Notes: generated by a model from the letters alone, not told the origin. DNA of 6,292 nucleotides from Bacteroidales bacterium UBA3724 (GCA_002371315.1 DFHL01000108.1:1-6292), one strand, 5' to 3'; numbered from the stretch's first letter, positions 1 to 6,255 are shown. Program-made: numbers and translations.

Positions 1-153
1 CTTATCCGCTACGGCATCAGCGCCATCGCACTCGACATCACTGGCAGCCACAAGCAGGGCATCCGTGCCTGCGTGGCCCTCGTCCAGCGCGAACAGTTCC
101 CCGACCTCAAGGTCCGTCTGGAGCAGTTCCGCAAGGACCATCCGGTGAAGTAA
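1..153 (+). CDS. 3' end of an unidentified rightward gene (partial)
   Basis: Frame 1 is open from the window edge to a TAA at 151-153 and gives the last 50 residues of a protein. The piece starts LIRYGISAIALDITG and ends in a charged, probably helical tail (EQFRKDHPVK). Strong use of C/G-ending codons (ATC, GCC, CTC, CGC) matches the other genes here and supports real coding. The segment looks like a soluble globular C-terminus: a hydrophobic strand-like stretch, a GSHKQG turn, then amphipathic helices. It has no membrane segment or sorting signal. I do not recognise the family. It is convergent with the C10 protease gene, and the palindrome at 174-240 lies between their stop codons. Coding status is fairly secure; function is unknown because the rest lies outside the window. 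Confidence 0.65.
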   Translation, partial: LIRYGISAIALDITGSHKQGIRACVALVQREQFPDLKVRLEQFRKDHPVK

Positions 154-173
154 ACTCCTAATTTGTAATATAC

Positions 174-240
174 TCTAATCGCAGGCGGGGCGCCTGCGTA
201 CCAGACTGTCTGGTACGCAGACGCCCCGCCTGCGATTAGA
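174..240. repeat. 67-nt composite palindrome between convergent genes (REP/BIME-like; possible bidirectional terminator)
   Basis: Two 32-nt arms (174-205 and 209-240) are reverse complements with one exception (C193 opposite A221), around a 3-nt CTG loop. The exception is a C-A mismatch in rightward RNA but a G-U wobble in leftward RNA. Each arm holds a smaller palindrome: CGCAGGCG-GGG-CGCCTGCG at 180-198 is perfect, and its mirror at 216-234 has one mismatch. The DNA can therefore form one long hairpin or two short ones. The element starts 20 bases after the rightward stop codon and ends 20 bases before the leftward one. No T-tract follows on either side, so it is not a textbook intrinsic terminator, though a stem this strong could block transcription or protect mRNA 3' ends. 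Pairs of GC-rich inverted palindromes between genes are typical of REP/BIME repeats. That assignment is inferred, because only one copy is visible here. Confidence 0.8.
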
Positions 241-260
241 TGTGTCAGATAACAGCGAGG

Positions 261-2639
261 TTATTTCTTGATAAACTTGCTTGCGGCGTTTCCTGTGCGT
301 AGAATATAGACGCCTTGGGGCAACGCGCTGATGTCGAGCCGTGTGCGGCCGTCGGAAGCCTTGGCCTTTATTATGCAGCGGCCCATTGCGTCGAAGATTT
401 CAAGCGGTGCCTCTGCTGGCAGCTCGACCCACAGCGTCGTGGTGGCCGGGTTGGGGTAGATGCTTGGCGAAAGGGCCTCGGCGGCTGTCTCGATGCCGAT
501 TTTGGGGTCCTGCTCGTAGCAGCCTATGTCGACGCGGCCACTGCGGAAGCGGGTGCCGCCCGAAAGGTCGGTGATATACGAGCCGCTTCGGTTGGTGTCG
601 CCGGCATTGACAAGCGGCGACAGGTTGCTGATGTTCCAGTCGCCAAGGTTGTCGGAGAGTCCGATGGTGGTGTCGGGAGCGATGAAGTAGGGACCGTTGC
701 CGTTGGCGGGGCGGTTGATGCGCGAGAGGCCGAAGTTGCTGTTGCTGTCCTTTTCGCCAAAGCCTTCGATGGCGGAGAAGGTAATCTGCCGTATGTCGTT
801 GCTTGTCAGCGAGCTGTCGTTTCGCCAGATGATGCAGTTGCGAATTTTGGTGTTCTGGTTGTCGATGCCCACGCCCTTGTTGCAGACGATGTCGCTGCCA
901 TCCACGGTTCCGCTGCCCTTGACGCCGTAGCCGTCGTTGTGGACCACGAGGCTGTTGCGCACTGAGCCGCCATTGAGCTGGATTGCGCCGCAGTGGTTGT
1001 TCTTCAGGATGCAGCAGAACAGTCCGCCCTGTTGGGTGTAGACGGCTGCGCCGTTGGTGTCGGTGGTGCGGTTGCCTTCAAACGTGCAGCGCTCGATCTT
1101 CAGATTGTTGTAAATGTATGCCGCCGAGCCAGTTGCAGCCAGGCCGTCGGAGAAGGTGATGTCGTAAATCTTGTTGTTGGCTGACGAGGAGGGCGAAAGG
1201 AGTATGGGGCGCTTGCCTTCGCCGCTCAGGACGGTCTGCCCGTTTTGCAGGTCGCGTTCGCCGAGCGAGGACTCGGTGCCATCGAAGCCACCGTATATGG
1301 TTATGCCACTGGGTATTGTGAAGGCGTATTCGGCCGTGGTGTCGCCGGTATAGGTGCCTTTTTTTAGCCACAGTTGCCCTCGTTTGTAGAGGCTCAGCAC
1401 GTCAAGGGCGTCCTTGACGTTGGAATGGGGCGAGTCCCAGCTCGAGCCGTCGCCGTTGGCATCGGCGGCGATGTAGAGCGTGTCCTGCATCGGGCACATA
1501 TTGCTGGGATAGATGTTGAAAACGGCGGCTTGGCCTGTCGAGTAGCCGTTGACGCTCGAGAGGGTGTAGAAGCCGTCGCCGTATCCGCCCCAGCCGAAGT
1601 TGAAGTGGTAGCGGTTGTTGTTGCGATAGCCGTCGCAGACAAAGGCGTGGCCGCCTTCGCTGCTGCTGCCGCTGTAATAGACCGGGCGGCCCAGGTCGAG
1701 GTCGTGGTGCAGCAGCGAGTCCCAGATGGGGTTGGTATACACCGACTTGGCGAGATAGAAGCTGTTGAAGTATCCGAAGAAACGCAGTGCTTCGGGCACA
1801 TTCTCGCTGTGTGCGCCGCTGCCGTTTGTGCGCGACGGGCTTTGGTAGTCCATCTTGACTGCCACGCCGCAGTGGTAGCACAGCAGCGACACGGCGTGCT
1901 GCTCCTCAGGGCTTGAGTAGTAGTTGACGCTGACAGGCATCAGCGAGTAGTCGTAATATGCCGAATCGAAGTCGGCGCGCAGCGAGCCATAGGCCGAATG
2001 GGCGTAAGAGTTGTGGCTGTAGCCCGTGTTGGGATAGCGGTGGTAGCGGATAATCTGTGCCATCGCCGTGGCCACGCATCCCGTAACGCTGTGGCCGCCA
2101 TTGTATTCGGGACAGTAGTTGTTGTAGCCCGAGCCCTGGTCCCAGCGGGTTTCGACAAGGGCTTCTACGGCATCGGGGCCTTTGGCGTCGTAATAGCTTG
2201 AGCCTCCGCGTTCCAAAGCGTTCCATTCGTTCCGGAAATCGCGTTGTACGGCGATGATTTCTGCCGATTTGGCGCTGCTTTTCTTTACGGCCGTAACGTC
2301 GCTGACGTAGCTGTCGAGCCACCATCCCAGGTTGTCGGGAATGCGGGTGGCATCGAAAGCGCCGTTGAACGAATAGCCCACGATTGGCGAGAACGAGCGG
2401 TCGGCGCCGGTGATGACGAAACCATAGTCGCCGATGTTGAAGACATACATTATCGGATTGCCGTTGTCGTCGGAATATTGCCTGCAAGGCATTTGTGCGA
2501 TGTCGTCGGCTATTCCGGGCGATTCGAGGAGGGCCAGAAACTGCCGTGCCGCTTTCCGGGCCTCGCCGGTGCCGACAGTCTGCGCGCTTGTCGTGGCGAC
2601 GGCGAGAAGCAAAAGGATAGAGAACAGTGTTTTTTTCAT
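261..2639 (-). CDS. Secreted C10-family (streptopain-like) cysteine protease with beta-helix region and T9SS sorting domain
   Basis: Predicted exported protease of 792 residues. Residues 1-19 form a signal peptide (MKKT, hydrophobic core, cut near SAQ). Residues about 20-140 look like the C10 prodomain (MYVFNIGDYGFVITGAD, then PIVGYSFNG), which keeps the zymogen inactive. The catalytic domain is about 150-380: the TRWDQGSGYNNYCP block (164-177), nucleophile Cys188 in TGCVATAMAQI, His331 in GGHAFVCDGY, and Asn347 in HFNFGWGGYGDGFY. The residue after Asn347 is Phe where streptopain has Trp. Residues about 385-710 resemble a right-handed beta-helix of the choice-of-anchor type: KKGTYTGD, ITIYGGFDGTE, then SPLVNAGDT and RVDIGCYEQ. 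Residues about 725-792 are a type A Por-secretion signal (IYPNPATTTLW, IFDAMGRC, LPQGVYILRT, final KFIKK). Size is near that of interpain A and periodontain. The ATG at 2637-2639 gives a clean signal peptide, 13 bases after the dehydrogenase stop. Substrate is unknown. Confidence 0.94.
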   Translation of the reverse strand: MKKTLFSILLLLAVATTSAQTVGTGEARKAARQFLALLESPGIADDIAQMPCRQYSDDNGNPIMYVFNIGDYGFVITGADRSFSPIVGYSFNGAFDATRIPDNLGWWLDSYVSDVTAVKKSSAKSAEIIAVQRDFRNEWNALERGGSSYYDAKGPDAVEALVETRWDQGSGYNNYCPEYNGGHSVTGCVATAMAQIIRYHRYPNTGYSHNSYAHSAYGSLRADFDSAYYDYSLMPVSVNYYSSPEEQHAVSLLCYHCGVAVKMDYQSPSRTNGSGAHSENVPEALRFFGYFNSFYLAKSVYTNPIWDSLLHHDLDLGRPVYYSGSSSEGGHAFVCDGYRNNNRYHFNFGWGGYGDGFYTLSSVNGYSTGQAAVFNIYPSNMCPMQDTLYIAADANGDGSSWDSPHSNVKDALDVLSLYKRGQLWLKKGTYTGDTTAEYAFTIPSGITIYGGFDGTESSLGERDLQNGQTVLSGEGKRPILLSPSSSANNKIYDITFSDGLAATGSAAYIYNNLKIERCTFEGNRTTDTNGAAVYTQQGGLFCCILKNNHCGAIQLNGGSVRNSLVVHNDGYGVKGSGTVDGSDIVCNKGVGIDNQNTKIRNCIIWRNDSSLTSNDIRQITFSAIEGFGEKDSNSNFGLSRINRPANGNGPYFIAPDTTIGLSDNLGDWNISNLSPLVNAGDTNRSGSYITDLSGGTRFRSGRVDIGCYEQDPKIGIETAAEALSPSIYPNPATTTLWVELPAEAPLEIFDAMGRCIIKAKASDGRTRLDISALPQGVYILRTGNAASKFIKK

Positions 2640-2652
2640 ATAAAAACGAATG

Positions 2653-3588
2653 CTATTGCTTGTTGATGAAATCCCAAACGTGGTCGATGACGATGTCGGC
2701 GCGGATGTCGAAGGCCTCGCGTGTGGCGTAGCCTATGTGCGGCACTGCGACGCAGTTTGGAGCGTTGAGCAGCGGGTGGCTGCCTTCCAGGGGCGGCTCT
2801 TTCTCGTAGACGTCGATGCCGGCACCGGCTATCTTGCCTTCGTTCAGGGCTTTGGCCAGCGCGTCGATGTCGACGACGTTGCCGCGGGCCGTGTTGATAA
2901 GGATCGACGTCGGCTTCATCAGGGCCAGCTGTGCGGCACCGACAAGGTGGTGCGTCTCGGCGGTCATCGGCACGTGCAGCGTGACGATGTCGCTGCGCTG
3001 CATCAGCGTGTCGAGGCTGCAGTATTCGGCACCCAGGGCCTTGGCCTCGTCGCGCTCGGTGCGGCTGTAGGCCAGCAGGGTGCAGCCAAAAGCCTTCAGC
3101 AGGCGCATTGTGGCGATGCCGATGGCGCCGGTGCCGACAATGCCGACGGTCTTGCCCCTGAGCTCGCGGCCCAGAAAGGCTCCGCGGCTTCCGCCCTGGC
3201 GGATGGCGCCGTCGAGGGATGTGACCTTGCGCATAACGTCGAGCATCAGGCCCACGGCCAGCTCGCTGACAGCGGTGGTGGAATAGCCTGCGGCGTTCTG
3301 CACTTCGATATTGTGCTGGCGGCAGTAGGCCAAGTCGATGTGGTCCAGGCCGGTGAACGCCACCGAGAGCATCTTGAGGTTTGCGCACTGCGACAGCACG
3401 CTGCTGCCGAGCTTGATGTTTGAGATGATGGCGATGTCGCAGTCCCTCATACGCTCGGCAAGGGAGCTTTCGTCCTCGCGGCGGTCCATAAAATAGCGGA
3501 AGCTATGTCCTTTGGCGGCAAAGGCCTCTTTGAGTTCTTTGAAATGGTTCTCGCTGATTCCCAGCGGTTCAACACAGGATATAATCAT
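2653..3588 (-). CDS. D-2-hydroxyacid dehydrogenase (possibly NADPH-preferring 2-ketoacid/hydroxypyruvate reductase)
   Basis: Cytoplasmic oxidoreductase of 311 residues, a normal family length, that interconverts a 2-ketoacid and its D-2-hydroxyacid. The Rossmann motif GTGAIG is at 152-157. The catalytic set is complete: Arg235 in INTARG, Glu264 in GIDVYEKEPP, and His284 in VPHIGYAT. After the second cofactor-domain strand the sequence reads AYSRTERD (173-180), with Ser-Arg where NAD-dependent members usually have Asp. This resembles NADPH-using glyoxylate/hydroxypyruvate reductases such as GhrA, so NADPH preference is a reasonable inference. Substrate cannot be read from sequence: hydroxypyruvate, glyoxylate, pyruvate and phosphoglycerate-like substrates are all possible. 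The frame stays open upstream to about 4080, but that part overlaps the flavin reductase gene and is not family-like. The ATG at 3586-3588 begins the first strand (MIISCVEP) and fits the family. Only a weak GGA lies upstream of it. Confidence 0.93.
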   Translation of the reverse strand: MIISCVEPLGISENHFKELKEAFAAKGHSFRYFMDRREDESSLAERMRDCDIAIISNIKLGSSVLSQCANLKMLSVAFTGLDHIDLAYCRQHNIEVQNAAGYSTTAVSELAVGLMLDVMRKVTSLDGAIRQGGSRGAFLGRELRGKTVGIVGTGAIGIATMRLLKAFGCTLLAYSRTERDEAKALGAEYCSLDTLMQRSDIVTLHVPMTAETHHLVGAAQLALMKPTSILINTARGNVVDIDALAKALNEGKIAGAGIDVYEKEPPLEGSHPLLNAPNCVAVPHIGYATREAFDIRADIVIDHVWDFINKQ

Positions 3589-3623
3589 TTTTCCAATCTT
3601 TTTGAGATGTTGTATAAACGAGA

Positions 3624-3656
3624 AAACGATAAAACATTGAAAATATTTTATCGTTT
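3624..3656 (-). terminator. A/T-rich stem-loop across the flavin reductase stop codon (possible weak terminator)
   Basis: AAACGATAAAA at 3624-3634 and TTTTATCGTTT at 3646-3656 form a perfect 11-bp inverted repeat with an 11-nt loop. In the leftward transcript the first arm contains the last Arg codon and the TAA stop (3648-3650) of the flavin reductase gene, and the second arm runs into the U-rich sequence TCGTTTTCTCGTTT. Only 2 of 11 pairs are G-C, so the stem is weak. It may attenuate transcription into the dehydrogenase gene 59 bases downstream, or it may be chance in A/T-rich DNA. Confidence 0.35.
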
Positions 3657-4214
3657 CTTTTTTACCGAAAATCCGAAGCCGCCTATTTTCTCGCCCAGGC
3701 CATAGTATTTGCCGTGCGAGTAGGCGAGGGGGCCGCAGTGGTTGAGCTGGAAAGCGCCGGTCGACTTGTCGATCATCCGCTCTTCGGCGTCGATGGCCAC
3801 CACGCGGGCCAGAAACATATCGTGGCTGCCCAGCTCCTTGACCTCGAGCACTTGGCATTCGATGTTCAGCGGCGATTCGGCAATGAGCGGAGCCTTGACT
3901 ATCTGTCCTTTTTCCGGCGTCAGGTTCAGGGCTTTGAACTTGTTGACGTCGCGTCCGCTCTTGACGCCGCACCAGTCCGTTGCGCGCGCCAGGGCTTCGG
4001 TGGTGAGGTTGATGACGAACTCGCCGGTGCGCTTGATGATGTCGTATGAGTGGCGCTGTTTGCGCACCGATATGTAGCACAAGGGCGGGTCACTGCATAC
4101 AGTGCCCGTCCAGGCTATGGTGATGATGTTGTATTCCGCTTCGTTTTCGCCGCACGACACCATCACGGCGGGCAGCGGGTAGATCATATTGCCGGGTTTG
4201 AAGGCTGTTTTCAT
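3648..4214 (-). CDS. Flavin reductase-family protein (FMN-binding split barrel)
   Basis: Predicted cytoplasmic protein of 188 residues, a usual length for the flavin reductase-like FMN-binding split-barrel family, whose members reduce flavin with NAD(P)H or use bound FMN for redox work. Visible family features are the N-terminal strand YPLPAVMVSCG (12-22), the flavin-site block TIAWTGTVCSDPP (32-44), Ser49-Val-Arg51, HSYDIIKRTGEFVIN (55-69), a GSHDMFLARVV strand (129-139), and a C-terminal AYSHGKYYGLGEKIGGFGF (164-182). It ends with the basic tail KKKR. The ATG at 4212-4214 lies 36 bases after the dnaA stop and gives the expected MKTAFKPGNMIYPLP start. Cotranscription with dnaA is likely from spacing. 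A physiological partner such as a monooxygenase is not present here, so electron acceptor and role are unknown. Confidence 0.93.
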   Translation of the reverse strand: MKTAFKPGNMIYPLPAVMVSCGENEAEYNIITIAWTGTVCSDPPLCYISVRKQRHSYDIIKRTGEFVINLTTEALARATDWCGVKSGRDVNKFKALNLTPEKGQIVKAPLIAESPLNIECQVLEVKELGSHDMFLARVVAIDAEERMIDKSTGAFQLNHCGPLAYSHGKYYGLGEKIGGFGFSVKKKR

Positions 4215-4250
4215 CTTTGCGGTGCAGGGTGTTGGCGCATTGTGCGCGGC

Positions 4251-5702
4251 CTATTCCTTGAATTTCTTCTCCAGCTCGTCGACCCAGAAGTGGAACTGCT
4301 TGTCGGTCTCGTTGAGGTTGGCGACTGTCTTGCAGGCGTGCAGCACGGTGGCGTGGTCCTTGTTGCCGCACTGCAGGCCGATGATGGCGAGCGACGACTT
4401 GGTCATCTTCTTGGCGAAATACATTGTCAGCTGGCGAGCCTGCACGATTTCGCGCTTGCGTGTGGGCGACTGGATGCTGTCGAGCGGCAGCTTGAAGTAG
4501 TCGCACACCACCTTCTGGATGTAGTCGATCGTGATTTCGCGCGTGGTGCTCTTGACGAACTTGTCGATCATCTGCTTGGCCAGGTCGATGGTTATCTCCC
4601 TGTGGTTCAGCGACGACTGTGCGATGAGCGACACCAGGGCGCCTTCCAGCTCGCGGACGTTGGTATTTATATTGTATGCTATATATTCAATCACGTCCTT
4701 GGGCATCTCGATGCCGTCGTTGGCCAGTTTCTGGTTCAGGATGGCTATGCGCGTCTCGACGTCGGGCGTGCCGAGGTCGGCGGCCAGGCCCCATTTGAGG
4801 CGCGACAGCAGGCGCGGCTCAAGCGTGCCGAGCTCGGACGGAGCCTTGTCGCTGGTGATGACGATCTGCTTGTTGCGTTGGTGCAGATAGTTGAAAATGT
4901 GGAAGAAAGCTTCCTGTGTGTGGATGCCCTTGGTGGCCCAGAACTGGATGTCGTCGAGAATCAGGAAGTCGATCATCTCGTAGTAGTGGATGAAGTCGTT
5001 GGTGTTCTTGTTGCGCACGGCTTCGACATACTGCTGCAGGAACTGCTCGGAGGTGACGTAGAGCACCGTGTCGTCGGGGTGCAACTCCTTGGCCTTGATG
5101 CCGATGGCGTGGGCCAGATGGGTCTTGCCGAGGCCTACGCCTCCGTGCAGCAGCAGGGGGTTGAACGACGTGCGGCCGGGGTTTTCGGCCACGGCGTATC
5201 CGGCGGCGCGGGCCAGGCTGTTGCAGTCGCCCTCGACAAAGTTTTCGAGCGTGTAGTTGCCGTTCAGCTGCGAGGGTATCTTCTGTTTCTGTATGCCGAC
5301 GATGACGAAGGGGTTGGTCGGTATGTCGCGGCTGCCTTCTTCGCCGTCGATGATCAGGGGCACGTCCTTGGGCTTGTTCATCGTCGACTGGCGGCCGTTC
5401 GATGGCAGGCTGGTGGTGATGGGCGAGCCGGCGATGCTGGTGTCCATAAGTATACTGTATTTCAGCATACCGTTGGGGCCGAGCTGAAGGCGGATGGTGC
5501 GCTTCAGCAGGTCGATGAAGTGCTCCTCGAGCCACTCGTAGAAGAACTGGCTCGGCACCCTTATGGTGAGGATGTTGTTCTCAAGCTGGACGGGGACGAT
5601 GGGCTCGAACCAGGTCTTGAACACCTGCTCGTTTTCCGGTCCCAGGTTCTCTTTGATTATTTTGAGGCAGTTTGCCCAAACGGTTTTATAGTTCTGCATC
5701 AT
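4251..5702 (-). CDS. dnaA: Chromosomal replication initiator protein DnaA
   Basis: ATP-dependent initiator that binds DnaA boxes at oriC, melts the adjacent A/T-rich DNA and recruits helicase. At 483 residues it is full length, with all four domains. Domain I is about 1-90 (VWANCLKIIKENLG, TWFEPIVP, VPSQFFYEWLEEHF). A variable linker covers about 91-145. AAA+ domain III is about 150-365: Walker A HGGVGLGKTHL (186-196, Lys193), Walker B FLILDDIQF (Asp250, Asp251), sensor I ITSD (282-285), arginine finger Arg301 in RLLSRLKWGL, and sensor II NVRELEGAL (348-356). DNA-binding domain IV is about 375-483, with the signature GNKDHATVLHACK (446-458), where E. coli has DHTT. Two adjacent ATGs (5700-5702 and 5697-5699) could serve as start, and I took the first. 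No dnaN or recF follows, which is not unusual in Bacteroidota. The stop is TAG at 4251-4253. Confidence 0.98.
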   Translation of the reverse strand: MMQNYKTVWANCLKIIKENLGPENEQVFKTWFEPIVPVQLENNILTIRVPSQFFYEWLEEHFIDLLKRTIRLQLGPNGMLKYSILMDTSIAGSPITTSLPSNGRQSTMNKPKDVPLIIDGEEGSRDIPTNPFVIVGIQKQKIPSQLNGNYTLENFVEGDCNSLARAAGYAVAENPGRTSFNPLLLHGGVGLGKTHLAHAIGIKAKELHPDDTVLYVTSEQFLQQYVEAVRNKNTNDFIHYYEMIDFLILDDIQFWATKGIHTQEAFFHIFNYLHQRNKQIVITSDKAPSELGTLEPRLLSRLKWGLAADLGTPDVETRIAILNQKLANDGIEMPKDVIEYIAYNINTNVRELEGALVSLIAQSSLNHREITIDLAKQMIDKFVKSTTREITIDYIQKVVCDYFKLPLDSIQSPTRKREIVQARQLTMYFAKKMTKSSLAIIGLQCGNKDHATVLHACKTVANLNETDKQFHFWVDELEKKFKE

Positions 5703-5768
5703 TTTGATGAATCTTTCGGCGTGATTTTATATGACTTAAATGATAATGTCTTTTGTTTTTCTGTGATG

Positions 5769-5776
5769 CAAAGTTC
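5769..5776 (-). promoter_or_regulatory. dnaA: Candidate -7 element of the dnaA promoter
   Basis: Read leftward, the sequence is GAACTTTG followed by C, matching the Bacteroidota -7 consensus TAnnTTTG at all but the first base. Transcription from it would start near 5762 and give a leader of about 60 nt to the dnaA ATG, a plausible length. No clean TTTG -33 element lies at the expected distance upstream; that place is taken by an A/T-tract inverted repeat. This is the best candidate I found, but the support is weak. Confidence 0.25.
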
Positions 5777-5780
5777 CAAC

Positions 5781-5812
5781 AATTTTTTTTCACCGCGTTT
5801 GAAAAAAAAATT
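5781..5812. repeat. A/T-tract inverted repeat in the dnaA upstream region
   Basis: TTTTTTTTCA (5783-5792) is complementary to TGAAAAAAAA (5800-5809) around a 7-nt CCGCGTT loop, and with one bulged A the pairing extends to the flanking AA and TT. It lies just upstream of the candidate dnaA -7 element. It may be easily melted DNA, a protein site, or an activating A-tract. It resembles the inverted repeat at 6195-6224 in design. Confidence 0.5.
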
Positions 5813-5956
5813 TGCACATATCGGAAATTTTTATTAAACATTGGCCCGCTTTCGGCGCGGTCGAAGCGTCTGGTCTCCAAAATTTCTTATTTGACAACAA
5901 TTTAATAAATTTTTACATAATTTTCGCCCCAAAATATACGGTTTTATTTTGAACCG

Positions 5957-6013
5957 AAAAAATTTTTTTGCCAAAAAAACGCATATTTTTTGCACTTTTT
6001 TTGTTCTTTTTTT
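5957..6013. other. Phased A/T tracts (predicted intrinsically curved DNA)
   Basis: Runs of A6 (5957-5962), T7 (5963-5969), A7 (5973-5979), T6 (5986-5991), T7 (5996-6002) and T7 (6007-6013) follow one another. The last five are centred near 5966, 5976, 5988.5, 5999 and 6010, close to one helical turn apart. Such phasing is known to bend DNA. It lies 255-311 bases upstream of the dnaA start. Curvature here could serve a promoter, a nucleoid protein or an origin, but the function is inferred. Confidence 0.55.
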
Positions 6014-6025
6014 AACTCGCTGTGA

Positions 6026-6055
6026 TGTAGCCGACTGGCCGATTCGGCGGCTGCA
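6026..6055 (+). other. GC-rich imperfect hairpin with repeated GCCGA motif
   Basis: TGTAGCCG (6026-6033) pairs with CGGCTGCA (6048-6055) including one U-G wobble in rightward RNA. An inner CCG-ATT-CGG stem-loop (6039-6047) and a 5-nt bulge complete the fold. Alternatively GCCGATTCGGC (6038-6048) is an 11-nt palindrome, a possible dimeric-protein site. It stands out as a GC-rich island right after the phased T tracts. No T-run follows, so it does not look like an intrinsic terminator. Confidence 0.35.
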
Positions 6056-6194
6056 ATCGGGTGTAAATCATCTTGTTGCAGTAACGTTTTGATTGATAAT
6101 GCCTACCTTTTCGGGCGCTGTTTTTAGTGCGCAGATTTTCATTGTTTTCGGCTTTTGCGCCGCCGCTTTGAACAATGGCTGTTTAAAAGTAAAA

Positions 6195-6224
6195 AATTTT
6201 TTTCCGCCTTTTTTGAAAAAAATT
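6195..6224. repeat. Second A/T-tract inverted repeat
   Basis: AATTTTTTTC (6195-6204) and GAAAAAAATT (6215-6224) form a perfect 10-bp inverted repeat with a 10-nt loop starting CGCC. Arm composition and the C/G-containing loop resemble the repeat at 5781-5812, which sits about 410 bases closer to dnaA. Role unknown. Confidence 0.5.
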
Positions 6225-6255
6225 CCCTTCCCCCTCGGCGGTGCCGACGGCCTGC

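Noticed and set aside
2631..2639. A7 run at the start of the protease signal peptide as a phase-variation switch
   Set aside because: Seven A bases encoding Lys-Lys are common at Bacteroidota signal peptide starts, and one allele gives no evidence of length variation.
315..2666. Several rightward frames of 60-216 codons opposite the protease gene
   Set aside because: All are shadows of the protease gene, with repetitive Ala/Val/Asp-rich or low-complexity translations and no domain.
3589..4080. Upstream extension of the dehydrogenase frame (to a 475-codon protein)
   Set aside because: It overlaps the flavin reductase gene on the same strand in another frame, is Arg/His/Gln-rich and not family-like; the ATG at 3586-3588 gives the normal dehydrogenase length.
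4050..5837. 595-codon rightward open frame antisense to dnaA
   Set aside because: It lies opposite dnaA and the flavin reductase start, has a Val/Ala/Leu/His/Asp-rich composition typical of antisense frames in G/C-third-position genes, and shows no recognisable domain.
5686..5880. 64-codon leftward frame overlapping the dnaA start
   Set aside because: It spans the dnaA leader and candidate promoter, has A/T-driven composition, and overlaps dnaA out of frame; no sign of a real small protein.
5891..5919. Sigma70-like TTGACA with a 17-base gap to TACATA, rightward
   Set aside because: The -10 match is poor (3 of 6), and the main sigma factor of Bacteroidota uses TTTG/TAnnTTTG elements, so this is probably chance in A/T-rich DNA.
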